Of a DNA stretch of 64,000 nucleotides, positions 1-14,671 are shown in pieces; positions within the stretch are counted from its first letter, which is position 1, and the number at the start of each line of letters is the position of its first letter. Source of the stretch: Oxalobacteraceae bacterium (GTDB lineage: Bacteria; Pseudomonadota; Gammaproteobacteria; Burkholderiales; Burkholderiaceae_D); the NCBI GenBank assembly GCA_027490465.1, contig JAIXXZ010000074.1, positions 36,065 through 100,064 of the forward strand, written 5' to 3'. The notes beneath the pieces are model-generated. The model saw only the letters and a program-made list of their open reading frames with translations. It did not search any database and had not been told where the DNA came from. The translations under genes were made by a program, and so were the position numbers.

Positions 1-233
1 TAGTGCGTCATTTTGTCTCCCTCCACCCGGTACTGCACCAGACCGTTGGCGTCCAACTTCGAGTAAGTGAAGTTCTCGACAAAATAGTCAGGCTTGGTGT
101 TCTCGACCTTGGATGGCGTCTTGTTGGGCGATTTATTGCTGAGTTCAAGCAACCAGAAGCTGCCCGCGGCCAGCAGCAATGCGAATCCCAGCAGCACCAA
201 GGCCGGCACACGCTGGTGTACGGCGCTCGTCAT
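1..233 (-). CDS. lptC: LptC, LPS export protein (N-terminal part, runs off the window)
   Basis: LptC is the single-pass inner-membrane protein of the Lpt bridge that passes lipopolysaccharide from the LptBFG transporter to LptA. The 77 codons present begin MTSAVHQRVPAL, have one hydrophobic segment at about residues 9-29, and then enter a periplasmic stretch containing PDYFVENFTYSKLDANG, which matches the start of the LptC beta-jellyroll (inference from family knowledge). The start was chosen because the ATG at 233 overlaps the kdsC stop as ATGA. Gene order kdsD-kdsC-lptC is a usual LPS operon arrangement. The 3' end lies outside the window. Confidence 0.88.
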   Translation of the reverse strand, partial: MTSAVHQRVPALVLLGFALLLAAGSFWLLELSNKSPNKTPSKVENTKPDYFVENFTYSKLDANGLVQYRVEGDKMTH

Positions 234-769
234 GTCAGGTACGGCGCCATTGCCGCCTGGTAGTTGTCCTGTGCGCGCAGGATGAAATCACATACCTCGC
301 GTACCGCACCAAGCCCACCGCTTGCCTGCGCCACATAGTGTGCTCGGGAACGCACTTCCTCGTGACCATTTGGAACACTGGCGGCAAATGCGACCCGGGT
401 CATGACGGGCAAGTCAATGACGTCGTCGCCCATGAAGCCGCAATCCTGTGGGCCGAGTCCGGTCTCGGTAAGCAGCGTTTCGAACGCCGAGCGCTTGTCA
501 TGTATGCCTTGCATCACGATGCTGATACCCAGATCTGCTGCGCGCTTTGCCACAATGGGTGATTGTCGGGCGCTGATGATGGCGGTTTTGACGCCTGATT
601 GCTGCAGCAGCTTGATGCCATGACCATCCAGCACATGGAAGGTCTTCAGGATTTCGCCGTCGCTGCCATAACGAAGGCGCCCATCGGTCAGAACACCATC
701 CACATCGAAGACCATCAGCCTGACCTGTTTGGCGCGTTCTATCGCGGTGGTTTTTTGGGTGGTCTGCAT
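230..769 (-). CDS. kdsC: KdsC, 3-deoxy-D-manno-octulosonate-8-phosphate phosphatase
   Basis: KdsC removes phosphate from KDO-8-phosphate to give free KDO for the inner core of LPS, in the cytoplasm. The protein has 179 residues, normal for the small capless HAD phosphatases of this family. HAD motif I is FDVDGVLTDG at residues 21-30, with nucleophile D22 and acid/base D24. Motif III is GFMGDDVIDL at 111-120 with D115 and D116. The ATG overlaps the kdsD stop by one base (TGATG) and the stop overlaps lptC by four, so translation of the three genes is probably coupled. Confidence 0.95.
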   Translation of the reverse strand: MQTTQKTTAIERAKQVRLMVFDVDGVLTDGRLRYGSDGEILKTFHVLDGHGIKLLQQSGVKTAIISARQSPIVAKRAADLGISIVMQGIHDKRSAFETLLTETGLGPQDCGFMGDDVIDLPVMTRVAFAASVPNGHEEVRSRAHYVAQASGGLGAVREVCDFILRAQDNYQAAMAPYLT

Positions 770-1797
770 CAGATCACCTTGGCGCGCGTCAGGTCATGGA
801 TATGCAATGCCCCCACCAGCCGGCCATCAGTATCCGCTACCAGCACTTGATTGATTCTGTGCGATTCCATCAGGTCCACGGCTTCCACCGCCAGCTGTTC
901 CGGGTGTACCCGACGTGGATTCTTGTGCATCAAATCGCCGATCGCTGTGCGCGAAAAATCCTTACCCTGCTCAATCAGGCGACGCAAGTCGCCGTCCGTA
1001 AAAATACCCACCACACGAAACGCGTCATCAACGACGGCCGTCATCGCCATGCCTTTGCGGGTGACTTCAAGCAGCGCTTCCGGCAGGCTCATTTCCGGGC
1101 GCACGGCGGGTATGTCGTCGCCGGTGCGCATCACATCCCGTACATGGGTGAGCAGGCGTCTGCCGAGCGCGCCACCAGGATGGGAGCGGGCAAAATCCTC
1201 TTCTCGGAAACCGCGAGCGTCCAGCAAAGCGACCGCCAGCGCATCGCCCAGCGCCAATGTGGCGGTCGTACTTGCGGTTGGCGCGAGATTAAGCGGGCAG
1301 GCTTCGCGGGCGACGGCCACGTCGAGATGCACGTCAGCGAGTCTGGCCAGTGGCGACTGCGGGTTGCCTGTCATTGAAATCAGCTTGGCACCCATGCGCT
1401 TGACTACCGGGAGGATGGCCATGAGCTCATCCGACTGCCCGGAATAGGAGATGGCGATCATGGCATCGGCTTCGGTCACCATGCCCAAATCGCCGTGCGC
1501 TGCTTCGGCGGGGTGGACAAAGAGCGCCGGGGTGCCAGTGGAGGCAAGGGTGGCGGCAATCTTGCGTGCGATGTGCCCGGATTTTCCCATGCCTGAGACC
1601 GCGACTCTGCCCGTGCAGCTCAGCAGCAGGGCGGTCGCCCGCGCGAAGGGGTCGTCGGCAGATTGGGTCAGCCGATGCATCACCGCGAGGACGGCATCGG
1701 CCTCGATTTGTAGGGTTTCTTGCGCAAGTTTTAACGCCCGTAATGCAGCGACGTTGTCAAATTGATGCGAAGAATTTTGCTCATGCGGTAAACTCAT
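769..1797 (-). CDS. kdsD: KdsD, D-arabinose-5-phosphate isomerase
   Basis: KdsD converts ribulose-5-phosphate to arabinose-5-phosphate, the first step towards KDO. The 342-residue protein has an N-terminal SIS sugar-isomerase domain (about residues 60-195, with VAVSGMGKSGHIARK and HPAEAAHGDLGM) and two C-terminal CBS repeats (about 225-342). I place the start at the ATG at 1797 (MSLPHEQ); the six codons before it look non-conserved. It is the first gene of the kdsD-kdsC-lptC set. Its promoter should lie in the 127-bp region shared with the divergent antiporter gene. Confidence 0.94.
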   Translation of the reverse strand: MSLPHEQNSSHQFDNVAALRALKLAQETLQIEADAVLAVMHRLTQSADDPFARATALLLSCTGRVAVSGMGKSGHIARKIAATLASTGTPALFVHPAEAAHGDLGMVTEADAMIAISYSGQSDELMAILPVVKRMGAKLISMTGNPQSPLARLADVHLDVAVAREACPLNLAPTASTTATLALGDALAVALLDARGFREEDFARSHPGGALGRRLLTHVRDVMRTGDDIPAVRPEMSLPEALLEVTRKGMAMTAVVDDAFRVVGIFTDGDLRRLIEQGKDFSRTAIGDLMHKNPRRVHPEQLAVEAVDLMESHRINQVLVADTDGRLVGALHIHDLTRAKVI

Positions 1798-1924
1798 GCA
1801 CAAAGTATAGCCCAAGATCTAAAGCAAAAAACCTGCCAGACGCAAGAAAACCTTGGCGGGCAGGGGCTTGCTACGGATTCCATTTTGTAGCGCTCATCGT
1901 GATTGGCGGCCCGGCCCACACCCT

Positions 1925-3907
1925 ATGTATTCAGCCCTTGAACTCACCCTGATTTTGCTCGTTGCTGCGGTGCTGGGGGTCGTGGCATTTCGCATGATGC
2001 ATTTGCCGCCCATGCTCGGGTATCTCTCGGTGGGCATACTCATCGGCCCGCACGCGCTGGGTCTCGCATCGAATAGCCCCGCCACGCACATGCTGGCCGA
2101 GTTCGGTGTGGTCTTCCTGATGTTTTCCATCGGCCTTGAGTTCTCCCTGCCCAAACTCAAGTCCATGCGACGCAATGTGTTCGGTCTGGGTATGGCGCAA
2201 GTGGTGGTCACCATTCTTGTCACGATGTTGTGCGGCGGTTTGCTCGCCAAATTTTTACCCAAGATTTTCGATATTGGCTGGAGTGCCTCGTTTGCACTGG
2301 GCGGCGCACTCTCCATGTCTTCCACGGCCATCGTGCTCAAGCTCCTGACAGAAAAACTTGAACTTGAGAGCGAACACGGACGCCGTATTACCAGCATCCT
2401 GCTGTTTCAGGATCTGGCGGTCGTGCCATTGCTGATTCTGGTTCCCGCGCTTGCGCATCCCGGTGCGGACATCGTAGAGGATCTCGCATGGGCTGGCCTC
2501 AAGGCGGTCTTCGTGCTCACACTGCTGCTCACGTTTGGGCAGGTGCTGTTGCGTCGCTGGTTCAGGATTGTGGTCCAGCGACGCTCGCAAGAACTGTTCA
2601 TGCTCAACCTGTTGCTGATCACGCTGGGTGCTGCCTGGATCACCGAGATTGCCGGGCTGTCGCTCGCCCTGGGCGCATTTATCGCTGGCATGCTGATCTC
2701 CGAGACCGAGTACCGATTACAGGTGGAAGAAGATATCAAGCCATTCCGCGACGTCTTGCTCGGACTGTTTTTCATCACGGTTGGCATGTTGCTCGACATG
2801 CGTCTGGTGATTGAGAACTGGCTGCTGGTACTTGTATTGCTGAGCGTGCCCCTGCTCATCAAATTCAGCCTGATCGCGCTGCTGGCCAGACTGTTTGGCG
2901 CATCGCCGGGCGTTGCGCTGCGCACCGGCTTGGGTCTGGCGCAAGGTGGTGAATTCGGCTTCGTGCTGCTTAATCAGGCTGGTGCTCTCGGTTTGGTCGA
3001 TGCGAATCTGGTGCAATTGATACTGGCGGCCGTGGTCTTGTCGATGCTTGCCACACCGTTTATTTTTGCCAATGCGGATCGCCTCGTGATGAAGCTCTCG
3101 TCCAATGAGTGGATGCAGCAATCGCTAGCGCTCACGCGCATCGCCTCGCGCACCATCAGCGAAGAAAAACATATTCTCATTGCGGGTTTTGGGCGCAGTG
3201 GTCAGAGTCTGGCGCGTTTGCTGGAAGAGGAAAAAATCGCCTATCACGCGCTGGATCTTGACCCGCAGCGTGTACTGGAGGCACAAAACGCTGGCTGGCA
3301 AGTTTCGTATGGTGACGCAAGCCGTCGTGAAAGTCTGATGGCAGCGGGTATTCATCGAGCCGCAGCCTTGGTGATTACCTATGCCGACACGCACATGGCA
3401 CTCAAAACACTGCACTTTGCCAATGAACTCGCGCCAGCGCTGCCCGCCATCGTGCGCAGCGTAGGCGAGGATGATCTCGACAAGCTGCGCGCGGGTGGCG
3501 CAGATGAAGTCGTGCCTGAGGCGATCGAGGGTAGTCTGATGCTCGCTTCCCATGCGCTGTTGCTCATGGGTGTGCCGTTGCGTCGCGTCGTGCAGCGGGT
3601 TCAGGCTGCCCGAAGCGAACGCTATGCCTCTCTGCGGGGTTACTTTCATGGCATTGATGACCTTGCCGACGACGAAGAGCATCTGCAGGTCAGACTGCAT
3701 TCCGTGCCCTTGGAGGGCAGGGCGGCTGCGATTGGCAAGACGCTGGCTTCCCTGAATCTCTCGGCGCTGGGCGCTGAAATCACGGCGGTGCGGCGAGGTA
3801 AAGTGCGCTTGCCGTTTTCCGCCGACATGCAACTCGAAGCCGGTGATGTGGTCGTGCTTCGAGGTGACGCCGAGTCTATCGAACGCGCTGAAAAACAGCT
3901 GCTCTAA
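1925..3907 (+). CDS. CPA2-family monovalent cation:proton antiporter with RCK domains (KefB-like)
   Basis: This is a membrane antiporter of the CPA2 family, which exchanges K+ or Na+ for protons. The first 385 or so residues are a chain of hydrophobic segments typical of the Na+/H+ exchanger domain. A TrkA-N (RCK) nucleotide-binding domain starts near residue 416 with HILIAGFGRSGQS. A TrkA-C domain closes the protein (about 575-655, ending in GDVVVLRGD). At 660 residues it has the full KefB/KefC-like length. I start at ATG 1925 (MYSALELTLILL); the frame is open upstream but that peptide is not membrane-like. No KefF/KefG partner is adjacent, so glutathione gating is uncertain. Confidence 0.88.
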   Translation: MYSALELTLILLVAAVLGVVAFRMMHLPPMLGYLSVGILIGPHALGLASNSPATHMLAEFGVVFLMFSIGLEFSLPKLKSMRRNVFGLGMAQVVVTILVTMLCGGLLAKFLPKIFDIGWSASFALGGALSMSSTAIVLKLLTEKLELESEHGRRITSILLFQDLAVVPLLILVPALAHPGADIVEDLAWAGLKAVFVLTLLLTFGQVLLRRWFRIVVQRRSQELFMLNLLLITLGAAWITEIAGLSLALGAFIAGMLISETEYRLQVEEDIKPFRDVLLGLFFITVGMLLDMRLVIENWLLVLVLLSVPLLIKFSLIALLARLFGASPGVALRTGLGLAQGGEFGFVLLNQAGALGLVDANLVQLILAAVVLSMLATPFIFANADRLVMKLSSNEWMQQSLALTRIASRTISEEKHILIAGFGRSGQSLARLLEEEKIAYHALDLDPQRVLEAQNAGWQVSYGDASRRESLMAAGIHRAAALVITYADTHMALKTLHFANELAPALPAIVRSVGEDDLDKLRAGGADEVVPEAIEGSLMLASHALLLMGVPLRRVVQRVQAARSERYASLRGYFHGIDDLADDEEHLQVRLHSVPLEGRAAAIGKTLASLNLSALGAEITAVRRGKVRLPFSADMQLEAGDVVVLRGDAESIERAEKQLL

Positions 3908-3936
3908 GCCCCGCTTTATTCATTCAAGCCGCGCCG

Positions 3937-4077
3937 GTTAGGGAAGTGCTGATTAAACAAATCCAGAAACTTTTGTGACAAGCTCAATGGCACCCAGCCC
4001 TTGATCTTGCTGGTCCGCGCATCGCACAGCTACGCTGGCTCGCCATAAAACGTGGATTTAATCTGAGTCTCCCTAGC
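3937..4077 (-). repeat. MITE-like repeat element, copy 1
   Basis: This 141-bp non-coding element lies between the convergent antiporter gene and uvrA. Its ends form an imperfect inverted repeat: GGTTAGGGAAGTGCTGATTA at one end and, read from the other strand, GCTAGGGAGACTCAGATTA at the other. Read on the minus strand it shares blocks with the elements at 19046 and 53531, for example GCGAGCCAGCGTAGCTGTGC near the left end and a right end of the type AATCAGCACTTCCCT. No open frame is seen. I infer a miniature inverted-repeat element; the class is not identified. Confidence 0.72.
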
Positions 4078-4109
4078 GTATCGGTCAGGCGCTTCTCTGC
4101 TGTCTGCCA

Positions 4110-6980
4110 TCAGGCGCGCTTCTTTTCTTTTTTCGGCAGCAGCAAGGGCGCCAGATATTTGCCGGTGAAGCTGGCCGAATTTTTTGCTACCTGTTCCGGT
4201 GTGCCGCTGGCAATGATCTGACCACCCCCTGCGCCGCCTTCCGGGCCGAGATCCACTAGCCAATCTGCTGTTTTGATCACATCCAGATTGTGTTCAATGA
4301 TGACGACCGTGTTGCCCTGATCACGCAAGCGATGTATCACTTTCAGCAGCAGCGCAATGTCATGGAAGTGCAGTCCCGTGGTGGGTTCATCAAGGATATA
4401 GAGTGTGCGTCCGGTATCGCGTTTGGAGAGTTCCAGTGAAAGCTTCACGCGCTGGGCTTCGCCACCCGAGAGCGTCGTCGCACTTTGTCCCAGACGTATA
4501 TAGCCCAGACCAACATCCAGCAAGGTCTGCAGCTTGCGAGCGATCAGCGGCACCGGTTTGAAAAATGCGTGCGCATCTTCAACGGTCATCTCGAGCACAT
4601 CCGTGATGTTTTTGCCTTTGTACTGTACTTCCAGCGTTTCTCGGTTGTAGCGCTTGCCATGGCAGACATCGCAGGGCACATATACGTCGGGCAGGAAGTG
4701 CATTTCGACCTTCAGTACACCATCACCCTGACACGATTCGCAACGGCCGCCTTTGACGTTGAACGAGAACCGTCCTGCCGAGTAGCCGCGTTCTTTTGCC
4801 TGTGGCACAGTAGAAAACAATTCGCGAATCGGGGTGAATACACCGGTGTAAGTCGCCGGATTCGAGCGTGGTGTACGTCCTATTGGTGCCTGGTCGACAG
4901 AAATCACTTTGTCGAAATGTTCAAGCCCGGTGACTTTGTCGTATTCCGAAGGCTCGGCCTGAGAGCCGTACAAATGACGAGCCAGCACGCGATACAGCGT
5001 GTCGTTGACCAATGTGGATTTTCCCGAGCCGGACACGCCAGTCACACAAGTGAGCAGACCGACGGGCAGCTCGAGATCCACCGCTTTGAGGTTATTGCCC
5101 CGCGCACCGCTGATGATCAGCTGCTTTTTCAGGTCGGGTTTAATGCGTTGTTCCGGTACCGCGATGGAGAGACTGCCGTTCAGATACTGGGCTGTGAGCG
5201 ATTCGCGATGCTTCAGGATATCGGCCAGCGAGCCGTGCGCGATCACTTCACCGCCATGCACGCCTGCGCCCAATCCCATGTCCACTACGTGATCGGCGCA
5301 ACGGATCGCGTCTTCATCATGCTCGACCACCAGCACGGTGTTACCGATATCTCTCAAGTGTTTGAGTGTCGCGATCAGCCTGTCGTTATCGCGCTGATGC
5401 AATCCGATTGAGGGTTCGTCGAGCACATACATCACGCCAGTCAGGCCCGAGCCGATTTGCGAGGCGAGACGGATACGCTGGGCTTCCCCGCCCGACAAGG
5501 TGTCCGCACTGCGGTCCAATGACAGATACTCCAGGCCCACGTTATTCAGGAATTTCAGTCGCGAGATGATTTCGCGAATGATGCGTTCGGCGATTTCTTT
5601 TTTTGCGCCCTTGAGTTTCAAGGTTTCGAAGAATTCCAGTGTGCCGCGCAGCGGCATTTCGGCCACCTGATAAATCGCGCGTTGCTGTGCGCCGGTACCG
5701 ACCTTGACAAAGCGCGCTTCCACGCGCAGGCGCGTGCCTTCGCACTCGGGGCATTGCTGCTCATTGATGAACTTGGACAGCTCCTCCTTGACGGCCAGCG
5801 AATCCGTTTCGTGATAACGACGCTCAAGATTGTTCACAACGCCTTCAAAAGTGTGCTCCTTGATCACGGTGCGACCGCGTTCATTGACATAGGCAAACGG
5901 AATTTTTTCCTTGCCCGAGCCATACAAAACGACTTGCTGCGCTTTTTCAGGCAAATTCTCGAAGGGCACGTCGACATCGAATTTGTAATGCTTGGCCAGC
6001 GATGACAACATCTGAAAGTAAAACTGATTGCGCCTGTCCCAGCCTTTCACCGCACCTGAGGCCAGCGAGAGATTAGGAAAGGCGACGATGCGTTTGGGAT
6101 CGAAAAATTCAATATGCCCGAGACCGTCACATTCCGGACAGGCGCCCATGGGATTGTTGAATGAGAACAGGCGCGGCTCCAATTCCTGCAGCGAGTAACC
6201 GCAAATCGGGCAGGCGAACTTGTTCGAAAAAACTTGTTCCCGGCCACTGTCCATGTCAAGCGCAGTCGCACGACCCTCCGCCAGTCGCAGCGAGGTTTCA
6301 AAGCTCTCGGCGAGCCGTTGTTTGATATCGCTTTTCACTTTGACGCGATCAATGACCACGTCGATGGTGTGCTTTTCTGTTTTTTTCAGTTTGGGTAGAT
6401 CGTCCGCCTCATAGATTTTTGCCTTCCCAGTGCCGCTTTGTATGCGAAAGCGCACAAAGCCTTGCGCTTGCATCTGCTCGAAGAGGTCGCTGTGCTCGCC
6501 TTTGCGGTTGGCGATGACGGGCGCCAGAATCATCAGCTTGGTGTCTTCCGGCATTGCCAGCACGGTATCCACCATCTGCGATACCGATTGTGCAGCGAGC
6601 GGATTTTCGGGGTGGTCAGGGCAGTGCGGAGTGCCCACGCGTGCGTACAACAAGCGCAGATAGTCATGGATTTCCGTGACGGTGCCGACGGTAGAGCGCG
6701 GATTGTGCGACGTGGCTTTCTGTTCTATCGATATCGCCGGCGACAAGCCTTCGATCATGTCCACATCGGGTTTTTCCATCAGTTGCAGAAACTGACGTGC
6801 ATAAGCCGAGAGTGATTCGACATAGCGACGCTGGCCTTCGGCGTACAGCGTGTCAAAGGCCAGCGACGATTTTCCTGAGCCCGAGAGTCCGGTGATCACG
6901 ATCAGCTTGTTACGCGGCAGATCGAGACTGATATTTTTCAGGTTGTGGGTGCGTGCACCTCGAATGCGGATTTCTTCCAT
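4110..6980 (-). CDS. uvrA: UvrA, excinuclease ABC subunit A
   Basis: UvrA is the ATPase that finds DNA lesions and loads UvrB in nucleotide excision repair. The 956-residue protein has both ABC modules: Walker [10 protein letters not shown] at 31-39, and GVSGSGKST in the second half. Both modules carry LSGGEAQR signatures with DEPSIGLH and DEPTTGLH. Two zinc modules are visible: CPICGY with CPECDGLG, and CESCQGDG with CDVCHGKR. I chose ATG 6980 ([14 protein letters not shown]), the conserved family start; the frame stays open 15 codons further up to 7025. It is divergent from the MFS gene and stands alone. Confidence 0.97.
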   Translation of the reverse strand: MEEIRIRGARTHNLKNISLDLPRNKLIVITGLSGSGKSSLAFDTLYAEGQRRYVESLSAYARQFLQLMEKPDVDMIEGLSPAISIEQKATSHNPRSTVGTVTEIHDYLRLLYARVGTPHCPDHPENPLAAQSVSQMVDTVLAMPEDTKLMILAPVIANRKGEHSDLFEQMQAQGFVRFRIQSGTGKAKIYEADDLPKLKKTEKHTIDVVIDRVKVKSDIKQRLAESFETSLRLAEGRATALDMDSGREQVFSNKFACPICGYSLQELEPRLFSFNNPMGACPECDGLGHIEFFDPKRIVAFPNLSLASGAVKGWDRRNQFYFQMLSSLAKHYKFDVDVPFENLPEKAQQVVLYGSGKEKIPFAYVNERGRTVIKEHTFEGVVNNLERRYHETDSLAVKEELSKFINEQQCPECEGTRLRVEARFVKVGTGAQQRAIYQVAEMPLRGTLEFFETLKLKGAKKEIAERIIREIISRLKFLNNVGLEYLSLDRSADTLSGGEAQRIRLASQIGSGLTGVMYVLDEPSIGLHQRDNDRLIATLKHLRDIGNTVLVVEHDEDAIRCADHVVDMGLGAGVHGGEVIAHGSLADILKHRESLTAQYLNGSLSIAVPEQRIKPDLKKQLIISGARGNNLKAVDLELPVGLLTCVTGVSGSGKSTLVNDTLYRVLARHLYGSQAEPSEYDKVTGLEHFDKVISVDQAPIGRTPRSNPATYTGVFTPIRELFSTVPQAKERGYSAGRFSFNVKGGRCESCQGDGVLKVEMHFLPDVYVPCDVCHGKRYNRETLEVQYKGKNITDVLEMTVEDAHAFFKPVPLIARKLQTLLDVGLGYIRLGQSATTLSGGEAQRVKLSLELSKRDTGRTLYILDEPTTGLHFHDIALLLKVIHRLRDQGNTVVIIEHNLDVIKTADWLVDLGPEGGAGGGQIIASGTPEQVAKNSASFTGKYLAPLLLPKKEKKRA

Positions 6981-7038
6981 GCGCTGATTTGGCCTTGAGT
7001 ACAACGGGTTGGTGCTTTTTTGCAAAAACCGCAGCTCA

Positions 7039-7067
7039 TTGAGCGCGGATCAACCTGTTACTATAGC
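7039..7067 (+). promoter_or_regulatory. Putative sigma70 promoter for the MFS gene
   Basis: TTGAGC (7039-7044) and TATAGC (7062-7067) are separated by 17 bp in the uvrA/MFS intergenic region, about 56 bases before the chosen MFS start. The match is by eye only. The same region must also hold the uvrA promoter on the other strand. Confidence 0.45.
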
Positions 7068-7123
7068 GGGTTTTCGTAACCTGCTGATGGCATTGCTTAT
7101 GCCGTGCCTGTCTCGCTTCCCCT

Positions 7124-8350
7124 ATGTCTTCAACGACAGCCCCTGACGATACCCGAATGAACGCTCTCGAAGTGCGTGCCAGCGTATCCCTGGCTTCCGT
7201 ATTCGGTTTGCGCATGCTGGGACTGTTTCTCATTCTTCCTGTCTTTGCGGTCCATGCCAAATCACTGGCAGGTGGCGAGAGCGCGATATTGGTGGGTTTG
7301 GCCATGGGCATGTATGGCCTCACGCAGGCGATAGGGCAAATCCCGTTTGGCATCGCCTCGGATCGTTATGGCAGAAAGCGCATCATCCTGATTGGTCTGG
7401 TGCTGTTCATTCTCGGTTCCCTGATCGCGGCGGTGGACGAAAGTATTTATTGGGTGATTGTGGGCCGCGCAGTGCAGGGCGCTGGTGCGGTATCTGCTGC
7501 TGTCACTGCGTTGATTGCGGACTCGACCCGCGATGAGCACCGTACGAAAGCCATGGCGCTGGTGGGTGCGTCCATTGGTCTGACGTATGCGGCATCACTG
7601 GTGCTGGCGCCCTTGCTTTACACATCGGTTGGCATGCGAGGCATGTTCTTGCTGGTGGCACTGCTGGCGCTGTTTGCGATTGCGCTGGTAATTTTCGTTG
7701 CGCCGCAAGCGCCTCCGCGTTCACCGGAAACAGTGTCATTTCAGACGGTGATTCGCGATCCTGAACTCATGCGCATGAATTTTGGCGTCTTTTCGCTCCA
7801 CGCGATACAGATGTCGATGTTTGTCGTGCTCCCCAATATTCTGGTCAGTGCTGGTGGCATTCCCATCGATCAGCACTGGAAAATTTATTTGCCTGTTGTG
7901 CTCGCCTCTTTCATTCTGATGCTGCCGCCGATTTTTCTGGGTGAAAAGCGTGGTCGCATGAAGCAGGTGTTTGTATCGGCAATCGCCTTGCTGTTGCTGG
8001 TCGAGATAGGTTTGCGCGCTGCCGTGACGCAACCATCGTTGTCGTTCGAAATGGTGGTGATGCTGTTGCTGGCATTTTTTGTTGCTTTTAATATTCTGGA
8101 AGCCAGTCAGCCTTCGCTGGTTTCTCGCATGGCGCCGGCCGGTGCACGTGGCGCGGCGCTTGGGGTTTACAACACGATGCAGGCAATTGGCTTGTTTGCC
8201 GGTGGCGCGGGCGGTGGTTTGCTTGCCCAGTATTTTGGTGGCCCTGCAGTGTTCACCGCAGGCTGTCTGCTGATAGTCGGCTGGCTTATAATTGCGGCTT
8301 CCATGAAAAACCTGCCTCGTCGTGCGCGACGCGAGGCTGTTCCCACCTGA
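7124..8350 (+). CDS. Major facilitator superfamily transporter (YajR-like)
   Basis: This 408-residue protein has the 12-segment hydrophobic pattern of an MFS carrier. The signature loop between segments 2 and 3 is present as GIASDRYGRKR. Segment 4 contains GRAVQGAGAVSAAVTALIAD, the kind of motif seen in drug/proton antiporters. The segment-1 sequence SVFGLRMLGLFLILPVFAVH resembles the YajR group, but the C-terminal soluble YAM domain of E. coli YajR is absent. The substrate cannot be told. ATG 7124 is used; ATG 7157 (MNALEVRAS) is a serious alternative, since neither has a strong ribosome site. It precedes ssb by 41 bp. Confidence 0.85.
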   Translation: MSSTTAPDDTRMNALEVRASVSLASVFGLRMLGLFLILPVFAVHAKSLAGGESAILVGLAMGMYGLTQAIGQIPFGIASDRYGRKRIILIGLVLFILGSLIAAVDESIYWVIVGRAVQGAGAVSAAVTALIADSTRDEHRTKAMALVGASIGLTYAASLVLAPLLYTSVGMRGMFLLVALLALFAIALVIFVAPQAPPRSPETVSFQTVIRDPELMRMNFGVFSLHAIQMSMFVVLPNILVSAGGIPIDQHWKIYLPVVLASFILMLPPIFLGEKRGRMKQVFVSAIALLLLVEIGLRAAVTQPSLSFEMVVMLLLAFFVAFNILEASQPSLVSRMAPAGARGAALGVYNTMQAIGLFAGGAGGGLLAQYFGGPAVFTAGCLLIVGWLIIAASMKNLPRRARREAVPT

Positions 8351-8391
8351 GTTTCCCACTCTGTTACGCGTTTTCCTGACAGGAGAAGTCT

Positions 8392-8871
8392 ATGGCATCG
8401 GTCAATAAAGTCACTATCGTTGGCAATCTGGGGCGTGATCCCGAAACGCGTTACATGCCCAGTGGTGATGCAATGACCAATATTGCAGTCGCCACGACGG
8501 ACAAATGGAAAGACAAAACCACTGGCGAGCAAAAAGAAGCGACTGAGTGGCATCGGATCGCGTTTTTTGGCAAGCTGGCCGAGATTGCTGGCCAGTACCT
8601 GAAAAAAGGTTCGCAAGTCTACGTCGAAGGCAAGCTTCGCACACGCAAGTGGACCGATAAAGATGGTGTTGAAAAATATACAACCGAAATCATCGCCGAC
8701 TCGATGCAAATGCTCGGTAGTCGTCAGGGCATGGGCGGTGGCAGTGCTGCGATGGATGACAACAGTTTTGGTGGTAACGGGTCTGCCTCTCGCAGCTCGG
8801 CACCGGCATCGCGTGCGCCGGCAAAGCAAGCCCCCAATCTGTCCGATATGGATGACGATATTCCTTTCTGA
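8392..8871 (+). CDS. ssb: Single-stranded DNA-binding protein
   Basis: SSB coats single-stranded DNA during replication, recombination and repair. The 159-residue protein has an N-terminal OB fold ([20 protein letters not shown], later [15 protein letters not shown]) over about residues 1-110. A glycine/serine/alanine-rich linker follows, then the acidic partner-binding tip [13 protein letters not shown] lies just before the ATG. It follows the MFS gene by 41 bp; neighbouring uvrA is also a DNA repair gene but is divergent. Confidence 0.97.
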   Translation: MASVNKVTIVGNLGRDPETRYMPSGDAMTNIAVATTDKWKDKTTGEQKEATEWHRIAFFGKLAEIAGQYLKKGSQVYVEGKLRTRKWTDKDGVEKYTTEIIADSMQMLGSRQGMGGGSAAMDDNSFGGNGSASRSSAPASRAPAKQAPNLSDMDDDIPF

Positions 8872-8951
8872 CGCACGACGCTGCATGATCGCCGCGTTGG
8901 CCCGTGGCGGTGCGGTGGCGCGGTTAGCGCTTTCACAGGGCTGAGGCCACC

Positions 8952-9746
8952 ATGGCCCGTTTGCCACGTCTTGTCGTACCCAACCAGCTTCATCATGTCA
9001 TTGCACAGGGTCACAACGACCAGCCGATCGTGCGTGATGATGCCGACCATCAGGCATTTCTGACTTGGTTGCGCGAGGCCGCCCGGCAGTCTCGTGTGGC
9101 CATCCATGCCTATGTGGTGCTGCCGAGTCGATTGCAGCTCCTGGCCACGCCGGCTGATGACACAGGTCTGAGCAAGATGATGCAGTCGCTCGGTCGTCTC
9201 TACGTTCCTTATTTCAATGCGCGTTATGGCCGGACCGGCGGTTTGTGGGAAGGGCGTTTCCGCGCAACCGTGCTTGATCCTGCTGCCTATTTTGTGCCCT
9301 GTGCCTGCCTGATTGAGTATCAACCGGTAAGCACCGGCCTTGTGGCGGATGTGGCCGCGTATCCCTGGTCCAGTCATGCCCATCACGCCGGGCATCAAAA
9401 AGAACCCTGGCTCTCGGATCATCCGGCGTATTGGGCTTTGGGCAATACGCCCTTCGAGCGAGAGGCCGCGTATCAGCAAGTCAGCCAATCTCCTGTCGAT
9501 AGTGCGGTGAGCGAGAAGATTTGGTTGGCCACCCGCAAAGCCTGGGCCTTGGGATCAGAGGAGTTTTGCCGGCGGCTCGCCAAGCTCACGGCGCGTCGCC
9601 TCGCACCGGTCAGCCGCGGTCGTCCGCGAAAGGTGGTGGTTGCGCAGGGCGCGGCCGCGGCCACAGCAGTTAAGCCGGTAGAGAAAGTCCGACCCCTCCG
9701 TTCCTCGCCTCAAACAAGAGCAATTACCCCGGAAAAAGCGGATTAA
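8952..9746 (+). CDS. REP-associated Y1-transposase-like protein with lost HUH motif
   Basis: This 264-residue protein has the layout of a REP-associated tyrosine transposase (RAYT, IS200/IS605-related): start MARLPRLVVPNQLHHVI, then IHAYVVLP, then RLYVPYFNARYGRTGGLWEG with candidate catalytic tyrosines, then YPWSS. In active relatives the sequence after HAYV is of the kind MPNHLHLLATP, with a metal-binding H-x-H. Here it reads LPSRLQLLATP, so R60 and Q62 replace both histidines. The common NPVRAGLV is also changed, to QPVSTGLV. The frame is intact with an arginine-rich tail. I infer a non-catalytic, perhaps DNA-binding, descendant. Transposase-like genes of this group recur beside gltB in related bacteria, from memory. 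Confidence 0.8.
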   Translation: MARLPRLVVPNQLHHVIAQGHNDQPIVRDDADHQAFLTWLREAARQSRVAIHAYVVLPSRLQLLATPADDTGLSKMMQSLGRLYVPYFNARYGRTGGLWEGRFRATVLDPAAYFVPCACLIEYQPVSTGLVADVAAYPWSSHAHHAGHQKEPWLSDHPAYWALGNTPFEREAAYQQVSQSPVDSAVSEKIWLATRKAWALGSEEFCRRLAKLTARRLAPVSRGRPRKVVVAQGAAAATAVKPVEKVRPLRSSPQTRAITPEKAD

Positions 9747-9784
9747 TTTGCTGCAACATGGGGCAAAAACCGCACCAGCATTAC

Positions 9785-9851
9785 TCTGACCCTATTTAAT
9801 TCTGCACGGTTCCAATGCACATTTTAATTGGTATCCGACCCTAATTAAATT
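9785..9851. repeat. Short A/T-rich direct repeat behind the RAYT-like gene
   Basis: TCTGACCCTATTTAATT (9785-9801) and TCCGACCCTAATTAAATT (9834-9851) are near-identical direct repeats 49 bp apart, between the transposase-like gene and gltB. TGACCCTAATTAAAT-type motifs often flank RAYT genes (from memory). Here they may be a remnant of the element's ends. The gltB promoter presumably overlaps or follows this stretch. Confidence 0.4.
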
Positions 9852-9916
9852 GATTGCTGTTCGTATTGCATTGCACTATCCTTGTCAACCCTTTTCATTG
9901 GCTGTGGAGTACTGCG

Positions 9917-14602
<4,686 letters not shown>

Positions 14603-14671
14603 AAGTCATGAGAAAACCGGCGGTGCTGTTACGCATCGCCGGCAACTGAACCAAGGAATTGCGAGAACGTT

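Noticed and set aside
4485..5411. 308-residue open frame on the plus strand
   Set aside because: It lies wholly antisense to uvrA, whose motifs are unmistakable; the translation has no recognisable domain and is a by-product of the uvrA codon use.
8872..8951. G/C-rich gap between ssb and the transposase-like gene as a REP palindrome
   Set aside because: GGTGCGGTGGCGCGG-type sequence looks repetitive, but no clear stem could be drawn by eye.
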